Origin: a virus | Virus record (IMG/VR): IMGVR_UViG_3300046008_000316 | Coordinates: 1-29,060 of that record | DNA length: 29,060 bases | Strand: one strand, 5' to 3' | Shown: positions 1 through 7,285 of the stretch, piece by piece | Layout of the letters: every line of letters starts with the position of its first letter | Numbering within the stretch: the first letter of the stretch is position 1 | Made by a program: the position numbers and the translations under genes | Notes under the pieces: generated by a model | The model's input: the letters and a program-made list of their open reading frames with translations, nothing else | Told to the model about the DNA's origin: nothing | The model's database searches: none

Positions 1-12
1 GAGAGACATAAA

Positions 13-135
13 ATGTGTGAGAATAGATTAGAATTTAAATCAGCTAGACATAAGATGTTAGTAAGCGAAGCTATTAACAAACTATGTGATAATGATGTGT
101 TGTTATCCTACGATGGGTGGTATGTGAAAGTGTAA
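13..135 (+). CDS. Small hypothetical protein (40 aa)
   Basis: A 40-residue open frame starts at ATG 13 behind a purine-rich GAGAGA stretch and ends with TAA at 133-135. The product (MCENRLEFKS..., ending DGWYVKV) is mixed-charge with no membrane segment or motif I recognise. It lies directly upstream of a terminator hairpin, as expected for the last gene of an operon entering from the left of the window. The position is the main support, since a frame this short could occur by chance. Confidence 0.45.
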   Translation: MCENRLEFKSARHKMLVSEAINKLCDNDVLLSYDGWYVKV

Positions 136-145
136 GATTTGTAAA

Positions 146-184
146 ATTCCCAGAAAATCGAAAGACATTCTGGGAATCATTTTC
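146..184 (+). terminator. Probable rho-independent terminator
   Basis: A perfect 10-bp inverted repeat (ATTCCCAGAA, 146-155, and TTCTGGGAAT, 168-177) with a 12-nt loop is followed by a short T-rich run (cattttc). It ends the transcription unit of the small gene at 13-135. Confidence 0.65.
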
Positions 185-570
185 AGTATCATTGCTGGAG
201 AGGCTAACGAATGTTGTCAAAACCTGTGATAATTCCCAGTTTCCAAAACCAAAGTTTCAAAACCAGTTAGCCTACCACTGTGAAAGGGGCTAATCAGTGA
301 ATCAAAACATACCCGAAATTTGCACGTTAAGGCACCTTAGAGAAGCGTTCTCTAAAAAGTAATACCATTGGTGCGGTTCAACCACTACACGCCTTAAATC
401 GCCAGTATTTAGCTTCAAGTTTCCAGAACCAGTTACACTGTGATTGATTTAGGGGCTAACCAGTGTGTCACTGAGCTATCAAAATTTCCACGTTAAGGCA
501 CCGCCACGCTTCGTTCTAGTTTTAGTGATACGTTTGTATAGGTTCGCCTGGAAACATCGAAAATTGACAT

Positions 571-598
571 AAACTGAACCGTTTAGTTTAGATTTTTT
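571..598 (+). terminator. Terminator-like hairpin
   Basis: Positions 571-589 form an 8-bp stem with one G-U pair (AAACTGAA / TTTAGTTT) and a 3-nt loop. A run of six T follows at 593-598. The stem is AT-rich and thus weak. It lies between repeat units B and C, so it may end a short transcript from the repeat region. Confidence 0.4.
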
Positions 599-606
599 AA
601 AATTCT

Positions 607-668
607 ATAAAAATCAATAACTTACAGAATTTACTTTTTAAAATACCTGTAAAATCAACAAGTTACAG
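607..668. repeat. Imperfect direct repeat (about 20 bp, two copies)
   Basis: ATAAAAATCAATAACTTACAG (607-627) recurs as GTAAAATCAACAAGTTACAG (649-668), 42 bp apart with a few differences. Short, closely spaced, AT-rich direct repeats can be iterons for an initiator protein, but two copies are weak evidence. Confidence 0.4.
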
Positions 669-1142
669 CAAAGATACCTTGAAAGCCGCGTATTATCTAG
701 CATTGCAAACCTATAGCCTAAATTCGCACGTTAAGGTACCTGTAAGCCGTTTTCTAGCGTTAGCGGTATCTTTGTATTCCTTTTGACCTTACTCGGCTTA
801 AAACGCAAATTTGAGGCTGTATAGGCGTGCTTTACAGTCAAGCTAAACCTTGACAGTCTACCAGTGAATAACCTTATAAAGTTTATGGTTTTATAGTCAT
901 GTTGGAACTGGTAGCAGTTGGACAAAAAATTCGCTTATATAAGGAATAAATCTATTTTTATATTGTTAAAGAGCAGGCAGGCGCAATCTTTGCCGCGTGA
1001 AATAGGATAAATTATTTTAATTTGCATCAAATGCGGTAAATTGTCGCACCTGTAAAATTGGATAAGTCTTTGATTTAATTATTTAAAATGTTTAGCGGTT
1101 CAAATAATTGTGATAATTAACTTGAAAAATAAAATCTTTTTG

Positions 1143-1170
1143 TTGCGTTAAATCAAAAAAAGTGTAAAAT
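1143..1170 (+). promoter_or_regulatory. Predicted promoter for genes from 1227
   Basis: TTGCGT (1143-1148) and TAAAAT (1165-1170) are separated by 16 bp, with TG directly before the -10. It lies 57 bp upstream of the first gene after the gene-free region. Confidence 0.5.
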
Positions 1171-1226
1171 TTAACCCGTAGCAAAGAAAACAATTTTTCA
1201 ATAACAACAAAAAAAGGTGATTCAAA

Positions 1227-1547
1227 ATGATTACTAATTTAAAAGCGCGTATTAATCGCGCATTATTACAAAGTTTAAGCGTCAATGCCTTTTGTGCAAA
1301 GATGCAAGCATATAAAGGTGCATTGCGTAGTTTAATCTTCAAGCAATGGCATAAACTCGTAAAACAGTTTAAAAATAACGCCGTAATCATTACAGCGTCA
1401 AAATTATCCGCTTCTTTGTTTGTTGTGGTTAGCAATACAACAAGCGTAGCAGGTGCAAAAGTGTTAAATCCTGGCAGGATGTTATCGTTGCAACATTTTG
1501 AGGCGTTTCAACGGGTTTATAGTTTTAATTTATTAATTGTTCAATAG
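1227..1547 (+). CDS. Hypothetical protein (106 aa)
   Basis: Start ATG 1227 is preceded by AAAGGTG, a good ribosome binding site, and the gene lies just behind a predicted promoter. The product is basic in its first half (KARINRALLQ, KQWHKLVKQF) and more hydrophobic in the second (SASLFVVVSN). I see no known domain. It is the first gene of a tight same-strand series running to the terminator at 3573. A 95-codon antisense frame overlaps it but lacks a comparable start. Reality of the gene is supported mainly by start signals and spacing. Confidence 0.6.
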   Translation: MITNLKARINRALLQSLSVNAFCAKMQAYKGALRSLIFKQWHKLVKQFKNNAVIITASKLSASLFVVVSNTTSVAGAKVLNPGRMLSLQHFEAFQRVYSFNLLIVQ

Positions 1548-1556
1548 GAGTTTTTT

Positions 1557-1772
1557 ATGAGAAGAAGGTATGTTTTCAAGGTTCTAGTGGAGCCACAAAA
1601 GGCGTTGTCTAACGCAGTCCATGTGGTAAGGTTAAACGGTTTTCAGTCATTGCATTATGATAATTGTCACGATATGCAACAAAATGTGGTTCAAGACTTA
1701 GCAAACTTAGGTTTTAAACGGGTTAAGTACTTTCAAGGTGTTTTAAGTGCTACATGGTGCGAATTATGTTAA
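1557..1772 (+). CDS. Hypothetical protein (71 aa)
   Basis: ATG 1557 follows a clear AGGAG site with 6-nt spacing and begins 9 bp after the preceding stop. The product starts basic (MRRRYVFKVLVEP) and has a pattern of alternating hydrophobic residues compatible with a small alpha/beta fold, ending in a Cys-containing tail (WCELC). No family is recognised. The next small frame overlaps its stop codon, indicating translational coupling. Confidence 0.65.
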   Translation: MRRRYVFKVLVEPQKALSNAVHVVRLNGFQSLHYDNCHDMQQNVVQDLANLGFKRVKYFQGVLSATWCELC

Positions 1773-1870
1773 TTTTCGGCATTCTAGGCGTCATTTTCTG
1801 CATTACTGTGGTTTGTGTTATTTGTGTTATTTGTCGCGCTTTAATCGGCGCTAATTATCCAATTTATTAA
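1766..1870 (+). CDS. Small single-pass membrane protein (34 aa)
   Basis: This 34-residue frame starts at ATG 1766, overlapping the previous stop by 7 nt. An in-frame ATG at 1754 would add four residues. Nearly all of it is one hydrophobic helix (LIFGILGVIFCITVVCVICV), followed by Arg-Ala and a short polar end. A GGTG stretch 6-7 nt upstream may serve as ribosome binding site. The next gene follows 13 bp later. Tiny membrane proteins of this kind are common in phage early operons; its role is unknown. Confidence 0.55.
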   Translation: MLIFGILGVIFCITVVCVICVICRALIGANYPIY

Positions 1871-1883
1871 AAAGGTGGTTGTT

Positions 1884-2351
1884 ATGTCATGTTTTATTGT
1901 GTCAAAAATTGAAATTATAACATTGTCGGCTATTTTAGCCGATTTTAATAAAATCAATAACTGGGTTCAAATGTTTCAAATTGCAAAAGATTTGCACAAA
2001 GTGAATGTGCAAAGTGTGAACGCGCGATATAACGAAAAATCGCGTTATTCTGCTATAAAATTCTACGATTTTGAATTTAACGGTTATGATTTTAAAGCAA
2101 TTCCAGATGCACAAAAGGCAAAATTGATTGATTGCTATTTGTATCAATGTAGCTGCAAAAAAGGTTATAAAAACATTCAAGTTATAAAAGATTTGCATGA
2201 ATTACGTGAAAGTCTTATTTTCAATGATAATGATCATGACGCGGCAAAATGGGGTATTGAATTAGCTGATTTACCGCTAAATCAACGCGAATCGCATCAA
2301 GACTACTGGAATAGAATAAACGGATTTGGTAAAGATCACGTCACACGATAA
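1884..2351 (+). CDS. Hypothetical phage protein (155 aa)
   Basis: ATG 1884 is chosen because the strong AAGGTGG ribosome binding site lies 5 nt ahead of it; a GTG at 1875 would sit inside that site. The product opens MSCFIVSKIEI, the style of opening seen in small phage proteins of unknown function, and has Lys/Asn/Tyr-rich central parts plus a Cys pair (YQCSCKKGY). The C-terminal third contains an acidic ANDNDHD-like patch and aromatic residues. I cannot assign a family. It is co-oriented with its neighbours and probably in the same operon. Confidence 0.65.
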   Translation: MSCFIVSKIEIITLSAILADFNKINNWVQMFQIAKDLHKVNVQSVNARYNEKSRYSAIKFYDFEFNGYDFKAIPDAQKAKLIDCYLYQCSCKKGYKNIQVIKDLHELRESLIFNDNDHDAAKWGIELADLPLNQRESHQDYWNRINGFGKDHVTR

Positions 2352-2363
2352 CAAGTTTTTTAA

Positions 2364-2404
2364 AGGTTAAGCGCGGAACCTACTTTTAAATGACGCGCAT
2401 TTTT
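2364..2404 (+). promoter_or_regulatory. Two mutually exclusive small hairpins before 2425 gene
   Basis: AGGTT (2364-2368) can pair with AACCT (2377-2381). GCGCG (2371-2375), which lies in that loop, can instead pair with CGCGC (2394-2398), followed by ATTTTTC. The two structures overlap, as in an attenuator, but both stems are only 5 bp. The second could act as a weak terminator. Confidence 0.3.
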
Positions 2405-2424
2405 CTTATAGGATACAAAAAATT

Positions 2425-3108
2425 ATGATTACTGCAAACTTACCACGCTTTCAGCTCTTGACAGTGAGTAACACTAAAACACTAAAAAGCATAGAACAAG
2501 GTTATTTTACCGCGATTATGCACTTGCAACCGTCGAAAACACTTTGTCCTTTTGCATCATCTGGTTGTTTTGAATCATGCCTAAATACAGCGGGCAGAGG
2601 TAATTTTAGCAATGTGCAAAAAGCACGCGCTAAACGCTCACAATTCTACCATGATGACCCGATAAGTTTTTTTAACTTGTTACGGTATGAATTATCGCAG
2701 CTTGTAGCATATAGCAATTATATAGGTTTAAAGCCTTGTATCCGTTTAAATGGTACAAGTGACATTGTACTGGAAAAAAAGCGCGGATTTAATAACATCA
2801 TGCGCGAATTTCACACGGTGCAATTTTACGACTACACAAAGATACCAGGACGTGAAAAATTGCCTAAAAATTATCATTTGACGTTTAGCAGAAGCGAAGT
2901 GAATGAAAATGACTGTTTAAATGAATTACAAAAGGGTCGCAATGTCGCGGTTGTTTTTGACGTTTTGCCGACAACGTGGAACGGTTATCCTGTAATTTGC
3001 GGCGATAATGATGATCTAAGATTTCTTGATCCAAAAAATGTAGTTGTCGGATTAACTGCAAAAGGTAAGGCAAAAAAAGATGATAGTGGGTTTGTTGTTA
3101 AAATTTAA
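2425..3108 (+). CDS. Conserved phage protein with Cys cluster (GP88/RLNGTSDI-type)
   Basis: A 227-residue protein, start ATG 2425 with TAGGAT upstream. Around residues 41-60 it has a Cys cluster, CPFASSGCFESCLNTAGRG, followed by a basic SNVQKARAKRSQF stretch and, mid-protein, the motif RLNGTSDIV. These features recall a phage family of unknown function related to the gene-product-88 group, in which the Cys cluster precedes a TAGRG-like turn. The clustered Cys residues could bind a metal or an Fe-S centre (inference). The rest looks like an alpha/beta enzyme-type fold, with predicted strands such as NVAVVFDVLP. It sits in the early operon upstream of two small genes. Confidence 0.7.
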   Translation: MITANLPRFQLLTVSNTKTLKSIEQGYFTAIMHLQPSKTLCPFASSGCFESCLNTAGRGNFSNVQKARAKRSQFYHDDPISFFNLLRYELSQLVAYSNYIGLKPCIRLNGTSDIVLEKKRGFNNIMREFHTVQFYDYTKIPGREKLPKNYHLTFSRSEVNENDCLNELQKGRNVAVVFDVLPTTWNGYPVICGDNDDLRFLDPKNVVVGLTAKGKAKKDDSGFVVKI

Positions 3109-3124
3109 TTATAGGTAAATTATC

Positions 3125-3382
3125 ATGTATCAAATAAGATTGAATAAAAAAGACGTTTTAAACGGCTGTCGGTATAGTTGGGAATACGTCCAGAACTTAC
3201 AACAAGGTTTAAACGTGATACCCTATAAGATAGAACTATCTTTTTTTAAAAAAAATGATAATTTTATTATAAGCGTCCAACATTTTGAAATCGCAGGTAA
3301 TCACATTTGTGTTAATTATGAATTTTCAACTTATGAAAAAGCGCGTAAAACATTAAGCGTTTTTAATAAATTTTACGGATAA
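3125..3382 (+). CDS. Hypothetical protein (85 aa)
   Basis: ATG 3125 lies 16 bp after the preceding stop, with a weak AGGTAA site ahead. The product is a small, probably alpha/beta protein rich in Asn, Lys and aromatic residues (MYQIRLNKKDVLNGCRYSW...). It contains a hydrophobic strand-like FIISVQHFEI segment and ends in a helix-like EKARKTLSVFNKF stretch. No motif is recognised. The following gene starts 9 bp downstream, so both are likely co-transcribed. Confidence 0.6.
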   Translation: MYQIRLNKKDVLNGCRYSWEYVQNLQQGLNVIPYKIELSFFKKNDNFIISVQHFEIAGNHICVNYEFSTYEKARKTLSVFNKFYG

Positions 3383-3391
3383 GGGGGAGGT

Positions 3392-3568
3392 ATGCGAATA
3401 AATAAAAAATTACTGGAACAAGGGCGCATTTTATCTTTTATCGGTGCGATAGATTTTTATAAGTCAATCGACGGGTTCTATATTGTTTGCCAACGTAATA
3501 GAATAATTGCTAAATGTAAAAGTTACAGTGCGGCAAGGTTAGTATTAACAAGTGTTTTAAATCAGTAG
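3392..3568 (+). CDS. Hypothetical protein (58 aa)
   Basis: A short frame from ATG 3392 to TAG 3566-3568 is preceded by GGGGGAGG, one of the strongest ribosome binding sites in the window. The product is basic (MRINKKLLEQGRILSFIGAI..., ending ARLVLTSVLNQ). Its ending, SYSAARLVLTSVL, resembles the C-terminus of the upstream 85-residue protein (TYEKARKTLSVFN), so the two may be distant paralogues. It is the last gene before the terminator at 3573. Confidence 0.65.
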   Translation: MRINKKLLEQGRILSFIGAIDFYKSIDGFYIVCQRNRIIAKCKSYSAARLVLTSVLNQ

Positions 3569-3572
3569 AATT

Positions 3573-3602
3573 AAAAACCGCCTTTTAAGGCGGTTTTTTT
3601 TT
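3573..3602 (+). terminator. Strong rho-independent terminator
   Basis: A 12-bp perfect stem (AAAAACCGCCTT / AAGGCGGTTTTT) with a TT turn is followed by a long T-run. It closes the operon that starts at about 1143. The TTGCCT after the T-run recurs after the terminators at 11866 and 15594, so these junctions share sequence. Confidence 0.9.
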
Positions 3603-3737
3603 GCCTAAAATTCTAGTTGAATCAAAAGGTTACGACCTAGCCCTGGCAAGTGTGAAATGTTAGCGACTAGGTGCGGTATCATTCCACCAACCCTAGAATC
3701 ACCAATTTCACCACCCATACTTGACATATCGCAAACC

Positions 3738-3767
3738 TTTACAACCCAACCTACCCTATGCTACAAT
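3738..3767 (+). promoter_or_regulatory. Promoter, extended -10
   Basis: TTTACA (3738-3743), an 18-bp spacer and TACAAT (3762-3767) preceded by TGC form an extended -10 promoter. It drives the gene at 3795. A TTGACA at 3721 is too far upstream to serve this -10. The stretch 3603-3737 before it has no gene. Confidence 0.7.
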
Positions 3768-3794
3768 TACTCAACCAAACCGAGAGGAACTATT

Positions 3795-4160
3795 ATGAAT
3801 AACATCTACCCCTTACTCACAACCTTCAGTCTACCACTACATCAACCTCATGAATTCTCATCTATTTGTGAACCACTATGTACTATGACCGAAGGTCGAG
3901 AACCTGACATCTACTCATCGAACGTTCCATTCCTGTGTATCATCGAAGATATTAGATTCCCTAATGAACTTCATTTACAAATTATGAAACCTTATATTTG
4001 CACTAAAATCAACTTTGAAGACGACCCAGAACCGCTACCCTATAATGTGGGTTACGCTTGGTCGTATTTAGATGATACTGACTGGGTAGATAATGCGTTT
4101 CAATCTATACACGGTGATGATTACACTGATACTAAAGTTATAGGATTTATTAAATTATGA
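3795..4160 (+). CDS. Hypothetical protein (121 aa)
   Basis: ATG 3795 has a GAGAGGA site 6 nt upstream and follows a good promoter; the frame extends further upstream but with no supporting start. The product is acidic towards its C-terminus (DDPEPLPY, YLDDTDWVDNAF) and rich in Pro and aromatic residues. No family is recognised. Its stop overlaps the next start (ATGA), so the two genes are translationally coupled. They form a short operon together. Confidence 0.7.
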   Translation: MNNIYPLLTTFSLPLHQPHEFSSICEPLCTMTEGREPDIYSSNVPFLCIIEDIRFPNELHLQIMKPYICTKINFEDDPEPLPYNVGYAWSYLDDTDWVDNAFQSIHGDDYTDTKVIGFIKL

Positions 4161-4363
4161 AATACAACCAATTCGTAGAACTATTCCAAGATGATGACCC
4201 TTACGAAGTCACGGATATGTGTTTGAAATACATCAAAGAAGCTAACTCCGAGAATAAAACCATCCAGCACTTAGTGCGTATTGCAAAGAAGGAATTTGAA
4301 TCCGAATACCTACTCCCTGACATTATTAAACTTCTCGCGCATTGCGAACGTACTGGATATTAA
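4157..4363 (+). CDS. Hypothetical helical protein (68 aa)
   Basis: Begins within the ATGA overlap with the previous gene. The product is all-helical in character (MKYNQFVELFQDDDPYEVTD..., IKLLAHCERTGY) and acidic overall. No known motif. The next promoter (4366-4394) starts immediately after its stop, so it ends the two-gene unit although no clear terminator is seen. Confidence 0.65.
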   Translation: MKYNQFVELFQDDDPYEVTDMCLKYIKEANSENKTIQHLVRIAKKEFESEYLLPDIIKLLAHCERTGY

Positions 4364-4365
4364 AC

Positions 4366-4394
4366 TTGACGAGCGAAGCGAAGTATGATAGGTT
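4366..4394 (+). promoter_or_regulatory. Promoter, extended -10
   Basis: TTGACG (4366-4371), a 17-bp spacer and TAGGTT (4389-4394) preceded by TGA. The architecture matches the other extended -10 promoters in the window, though the -10 is weak. It lies 34 bp before the phosphoesterase gene, which lacks an obvious ribosome binding site. Confidence 0.55.
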
Positions 4395-4427
4395 ACGCAA
4401 ACTAACCCTTTACCTAATCTATCCTAT

Positions 4428-5486
4428 ATGACTAACCATAATAAACTAACCAAAGAAGAACTCATTAAACAACTTCAAGACCTACCTTTCCCTCACACTA
4501 GAAAACGTGTGCGGGAAAGGATACCTGATTCTCAGTGGTTACACCACTTCGGGACATTTTCCGCTTTTAAACAATGTGCGGGGCTAGGAAGCAATAAACT
4601 AGAAAAACAATTCACTTCCCATGTCGCTTCCCATGCTATTGCATCTTCTAATGTGAACACTAATCTAATTCAACAGGACTTAAAAGAGTATGCAACTAAA
4701 TTCAAGATTGAAAATACTTCTCGATACAAAACTGTACTTAGTATATCAGATATACATTCTACCTCTGCGGATGTATTCACTATCGGCACTTTCCTTGATG
4801 TTTCAGTTAGGACTCAGCCAACGCATATAGTTATTGCTGGAGATATTTTCGATTTTCCACACTTCTCGAATTACAATCACGACCCTAGAAATCACAGTGC
4901 GTTAGACGAATTAGTGTGGGTACATAACTTTCTATCGAAACTACGCGAACTAAACCCACAAGCTGAAATTACACTATTATCAGGTAACCATTGCGCCAGG
5001 TTATTTAAGCATTTATCAGAAAATTCACCCTACTTTGCTGACATCTTAGACAAGTTCTCAAACATCACACCGTCAGCTATTTTGCGCTTAGATGAACTAC
5101 GCATTAACTTTGTAGGTACGATTACCTTCGGTAACTACAAAGAATCGCGTATCAGAAAAGACAGTGAAAAGAATCATATTGTGATTGGTGACAGCCTTCT
5201 AATAGGACACTACCCTACTGTGAAGAAACACGGTATTCCTAGTATTTTTGGACATCATCACAGATTTTTAACATTTCCTGACTACAATTACACCTACGGT
5301 TCGTTCTTTCATGTTCAATTGGGTGCAGGCTGCACAATCGATGCTTCTTATACAGAAGATTATCAGCATTGGACGAATGGTTTTTGCTTTACTGTGGTCG
5401 ATACAGTCACAAAGCGTGTTATACATGATTACTGCGATACGACAAATGACTTAGCTATGTTTGGTGGTAAATTTTATGAAAGATGA
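4428..5486 (+). CDS. Metallophosphoesterase (calcineurin-like)
   Basis: A 352-residue protein with the calcineurin-like phosphoesterase motifs in order: SDIH (107-110), AGDIFDF (137-143), SGNHCAR (185-191), GHYP (260-263) and GHHH (275-278). These residues bind two metal ions and hydrolyse phosphomono- or diester bonds. The N-terminal 95 residues lie outside the catalytic fold and are basic near residues 20-40 (PHTRKRVRERIPDSQW), possibly a DNA- or RNA-binding extension (inference). In other phages such enzymes are DNA-processing nucleases or phosphatases; the substrate here is unknown. The gene has its own promoter, no clear Shine-Dalgarno sequence, and overlaps the next small gene by 11 nt. 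Confidence 0.88.
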   Translation: MTNHNKLTKEELIKQLQDLPFPHTRKRVRERIPDSQWLHHFGTFSAFKQCAGLGSNKLEKQFTSHVASHAIASSNVNTNLIQQDLKEYATKFKIENTSRYKTVLSISDIHSTSADVFTIGTFLDVSVRTQPTHIVIAGDIFDFPHFSNYNHDPRNHSALDELVWVHNFLSKLRELNPQAEITLLSGNHCARLFKHLSENSPYFADILDKFSNITPSAILRLDELRINFVGTITFGNYKESRIRKDSEKNHIVIGDSLLIGHYPTVKKHGIPSIFGHHHRFLTFPDYNYTYGSFFHVQLGAGCTIDASYTEDYQHWTNGFCFTVVDTVTKRVIHDYCDTTNDLAMFGGKFYER

Positions 5487-5613
5487 TTTTATTTTTCTAC
5501 TTATTGTTTGCGTTATATCAAACATTATAGTATTCTATCTAGGTCAAGTTTCGGGCGCAAATCAAATTAACGATAAACTAAAAAGGTTTCAAAATGAACA
5601 AGAAAGAAGTTAA
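5476..5613 (+). CDS. Small membrane protein (45 aa)
   Basis: A 45-residue frame from ATG 5476, preceded by GGTGG. It overlaps the phosphoesterase end by 11 nt and the next gene's start by 20 nt, so all three genes are nested and probably coupled. The N-terminal half is one membrane helix (FIFLLIVCVISNIIVFYLGQ). The C-terminal part is polar and helical (INDKLKRFQNEQERS), suggesting a membrane-anchored short coil. The layout resembles small i-spanin-like proteins, but nothing else supports a lysis role here. Confidence 0.6.
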   Translation: MKDDFIFLLIVCVISNIIVFYLGQVSGANQINDKLKRFQNEQERS

Positions 5614-6409
5614 AGAGTTTCGCAACAAGATTAAAGATAAACCGACACCGACTAACGTCGATATTCAAACTAAAGAGTGTGCGAATAACTCAGCTCTCCT
5701 CGCAGAGCGTAAAAAATATCCATTGAAAGCGAAAATTCATCTAACTAATGAGCGTATCAAAGAATGGTACGAGCATCACGAAGGTTTAGTTTATGTAGCG
5801 TTTTCAGGTGGTAAAGATTCTACAGTATTGCTACATCTAGTACGCCAATTATATCCTGAAGTACCTGCTGTATTCTGTGATACAGGTTTAGAGTTTCCAG
5901 AGAACCGCAAGTTCGTAAAATCTATAGAAAACGTAGTGTGGTTAAAACCTAAAATGACGTTTAGAGCAGCGTTAGAGAACTACGGCTTCCCTATTGTGTC
6001 GAAAGAAGTTAGTCAAAAAGTAAATGATTTACAGACTTCTAATTCAGATAAGTTGAAGAACATTCGACTACACGGAAACGAAAAAGGTCACGGTAAATTA
6101 TCGACGAAATGGCAATTCTTAGCCGATGCACCGTTTAAAGTCAGCGCGAAATGCTGCGACATCTATAAAAAGAATCCTTCTAAGCAATATGAGAAAGAAA
6201 CAGGTCGTTATCCATTTGTGGGAACAATGACTGAAGAATCTTCAAGACGGAAGATAACTTATTTGAAAACGGGTTGTAACGCTTATGATAATAATTCTCC
6301 TCGCTCTGCACCAATTTCATTTTGGACAGAGGAAGATATTTGGGAATACATTAAACTTTACGATATACCTTATTCAGAAGTCTATGATATGGGATATGAG
6401 CGTTCAGGT
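5594..6409 (+). CDS. PAPS reductase / PP-loop family, exon 1
   Basis: First 272 codons of a phosphoadenosine phosphosulfate reductase-family protein. It carries the PP-loop SGGKDS at residues 71-76 after a VYVAF strand, then FCDTGLEFPE (94-103), MTEESSRR and the late GYERSG motif. PP-loop enzymes adenylylate or reduce sulfur-containing substrates. Phage members may act in nucleic-acid sulfur chemistry or sulfur metabolism, but the substrate is not visible. The reading frame stays open a few codons past the predicted splice site and stops inside the intron, so unspliced RNA would yield a protein lacking its conserved C-terminal Cys motif. Ribosome binding site AAAGG at 5584-5588. Exon 2 is at 7328-7621; the joined product is 369 aa. 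Confidence 0.85.
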
Positions 6410-6554
6410 TGGAATAATTACAGCCGTGCATAGTGGTGACATTATGTATTATAATAACGTGAACCGTGATACTCGCGGGTGTTTCGTCTAATGACGAAGC
6501 TAACGGGGAACTCTTACTAGGTAATGCTAAAGACAATCCCGTGCTTTTTAAATG

Positions 6555-6583
6555 TTGTATATTTTGTCTACTTGGTGTATAAT
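6555..6583 (+). promoter_or_regulatory. Intron-internal promoter for the endonuclease
   Basis: TTGTAT (6555-6560), 17 bp, and a consensus TATAAT (6578-6583), located 28 bp before the endonuclease start. It would express the endonuclease independently of the host gene, as known for I-TevI-type genes. Confidence 0.55.
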
Positions 6584-6610
6584 ATGAACTTATTAAATTT
6601 GGAGGTTATT

Positions 6611-7285
6611 ATGGAAGAAAAATTAGGTTCTATTTACATCATTAAAAATACAGTTAATGATAAAGTGTATATTGGTCAAACAACCATGAAAGTTCAAGCT
6701 AGATTTAAAGCGCATTGCAAACCATCTACTACCAAAACTAGAGGTTCGTATAAACTTTATAATGCTATGAACAAACATGGTGTTAAAAACTTCTATTACG
6801 AGATTCTACATTCCGATATTTTGGAGTCTGAGTTGAATGAATTAGAAATTTCTATGATTGAAAAATATGACTCTTTTCATAACGGGTATAACTCTACTTC
6901 AGGTGGAGATGGTAGGCATATAGGGTCTATTACAGACGTTTCTAAATTTAAAGAAATGCTTGATTCTAAAATGTTATATTCTGATATTGCAAATTATTTT
7001 AATGTTAATAAAGTAACAGTAATGAGAACGGCTCACGCTATGGAAATTACTAGAAATTGTAAAATGACAAAAGAAATACTTGAAGCAAATCCTGATAAAA
7101 CATACAAAGAAATAGGTCTTTTAGTTGGTTGTAATGCAGCTACAGTTAGACGAGCTGCTAAAAAATTCGGAATGATGAGAGGTACAGGTTATTTCGGATG
7201 GCAACCTATTAACAACAAAAGAAGTGTATCGACTATCCCGTTGGGGAGTACGGTGGAAGATGAGTTGCCACTGGAAGCGCGTTAA
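6611..7285 (+). CDS. GIY-YIG homing endonuclease (intron-encoded)
   Basis: Start ATG 6611 has a GGAGG site 5 nt upstream; the longer frame from 6524 lacks one. The 224-residue product has a GIY-YIG nuclease domain: SIYIIKN (7-13), KVYIGQT (18-24), Arg31 in QARFKAH, and the probable catalytic Glu79 in LEISMIEKY, then the NGYNSTSGG end of the domain. Two helix-turn-helix-like segments follow (around 117-148, YSDIANYFNVNKVTVMRTA, and 163-187, TYKEIGLLVGCNAATVRRA) and would give target specificity. It cuts intronless alleles so that the intron is copied in. The 3' end of the frame overlaps intron core elements (P7 5' strand at 7231), so coding and ribozyme constraints overlap. Confidence 0.92.
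   Translation: MEEKLGSIYIIKNTVNDKVYIGQTTMKVQARFKAHCKPSTTKTRGSYKLYNAMNKHGVKNFYYEILHSDILESELNELEISMIEKYDSFHNGYNSTSGGDGRHIGSITDVSKFKEMLDSKMLYSDIANYFNVNKVTVMRTAHAMEITRNCKMTKEILEANPDKTYKEIGLLVGCNAATVRRAAKKFGMMRGTGYFGWQPINNKRSVSTIPLGSTVEDELPLEAR

Larger units (their letters stand above)
252..790 (+). repeat. Three degenerate repeat units, possibly structured RNA
   Basis: Unit A (252-336) and unit B (417-502) share an AAGTTTC-AACCAGTTA start, a small stem (CACTG/CAGTG in A, ACACTG/CAGTGT in B) containing GGGGCTAA, and a nearly identical end with core ACGTTAAGGCACC. A third copy of the end occurs at 719-740 with one change in that core (ACGTTAAGGTACC). The sequence after units B and C is also related (TTAGTGATACGTTTGTAT and TTAGCGGTATCTTTGTAT). 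The stem in unit B is one pair longer than in A, which hints at RNA structure. The function is unknown. Confidence 0.6.
178..1226. other. Gene-free region with repeats and hairpins
   Basis: About 1 kb without a convincing gene on either strand. A 64-codon minus-strand frame inside it overlaps the repeats and has no ribosome binding site. The stretch contains the degenerate repeat units listed separately, a perfect hairpin TTAGAGAA-gcg-TTCTCTAA at 337-355, a short direct repeat (607-627 and 649-668), a 10-bp inverted pair CAAAGATACC/GGTATCTTTG around 670-775, and three copies of ACCTGTAA (near 646, 738 and 1049), two of them reading on as ACCTGTAAAAT. I found no tRNA in it. It could be a replication or regulatory region or encode structured RNAs; the sequence alone does not decide. 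Confidence 0.6.

Noticed and set aside
321-560. tRNA-like T-arm fragments (GGTTCAACC, GGTTCGCC)
   Set aside because: No matching acceptor, D or anticodon arms could be arranged around them.
252-740. CRISPR-like array in the left region
   Set aside because: Only two or three degenerate units with long unequal spacing and internal stems; no uniform repeats or cas genes.
731-925. Minus-strand 64-codon frame in the left repeat region
   Set aside because: No ribosome binding site or promoter, overlaps repeats, and no recognisable protein features.
1148-1435. Minus-strand frame opposite the 1227 gene
   Set aside because: All neighbouring genes and start signals are on the + strand; it reads as the antisense shadow of an AT-rich gene.
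6285-6491. Short + frame spanning the exon 1-intron border
   Set aside because: Out of frame with the PP-loop protein and crosses the intron's P1-P2 structure; no start signals.
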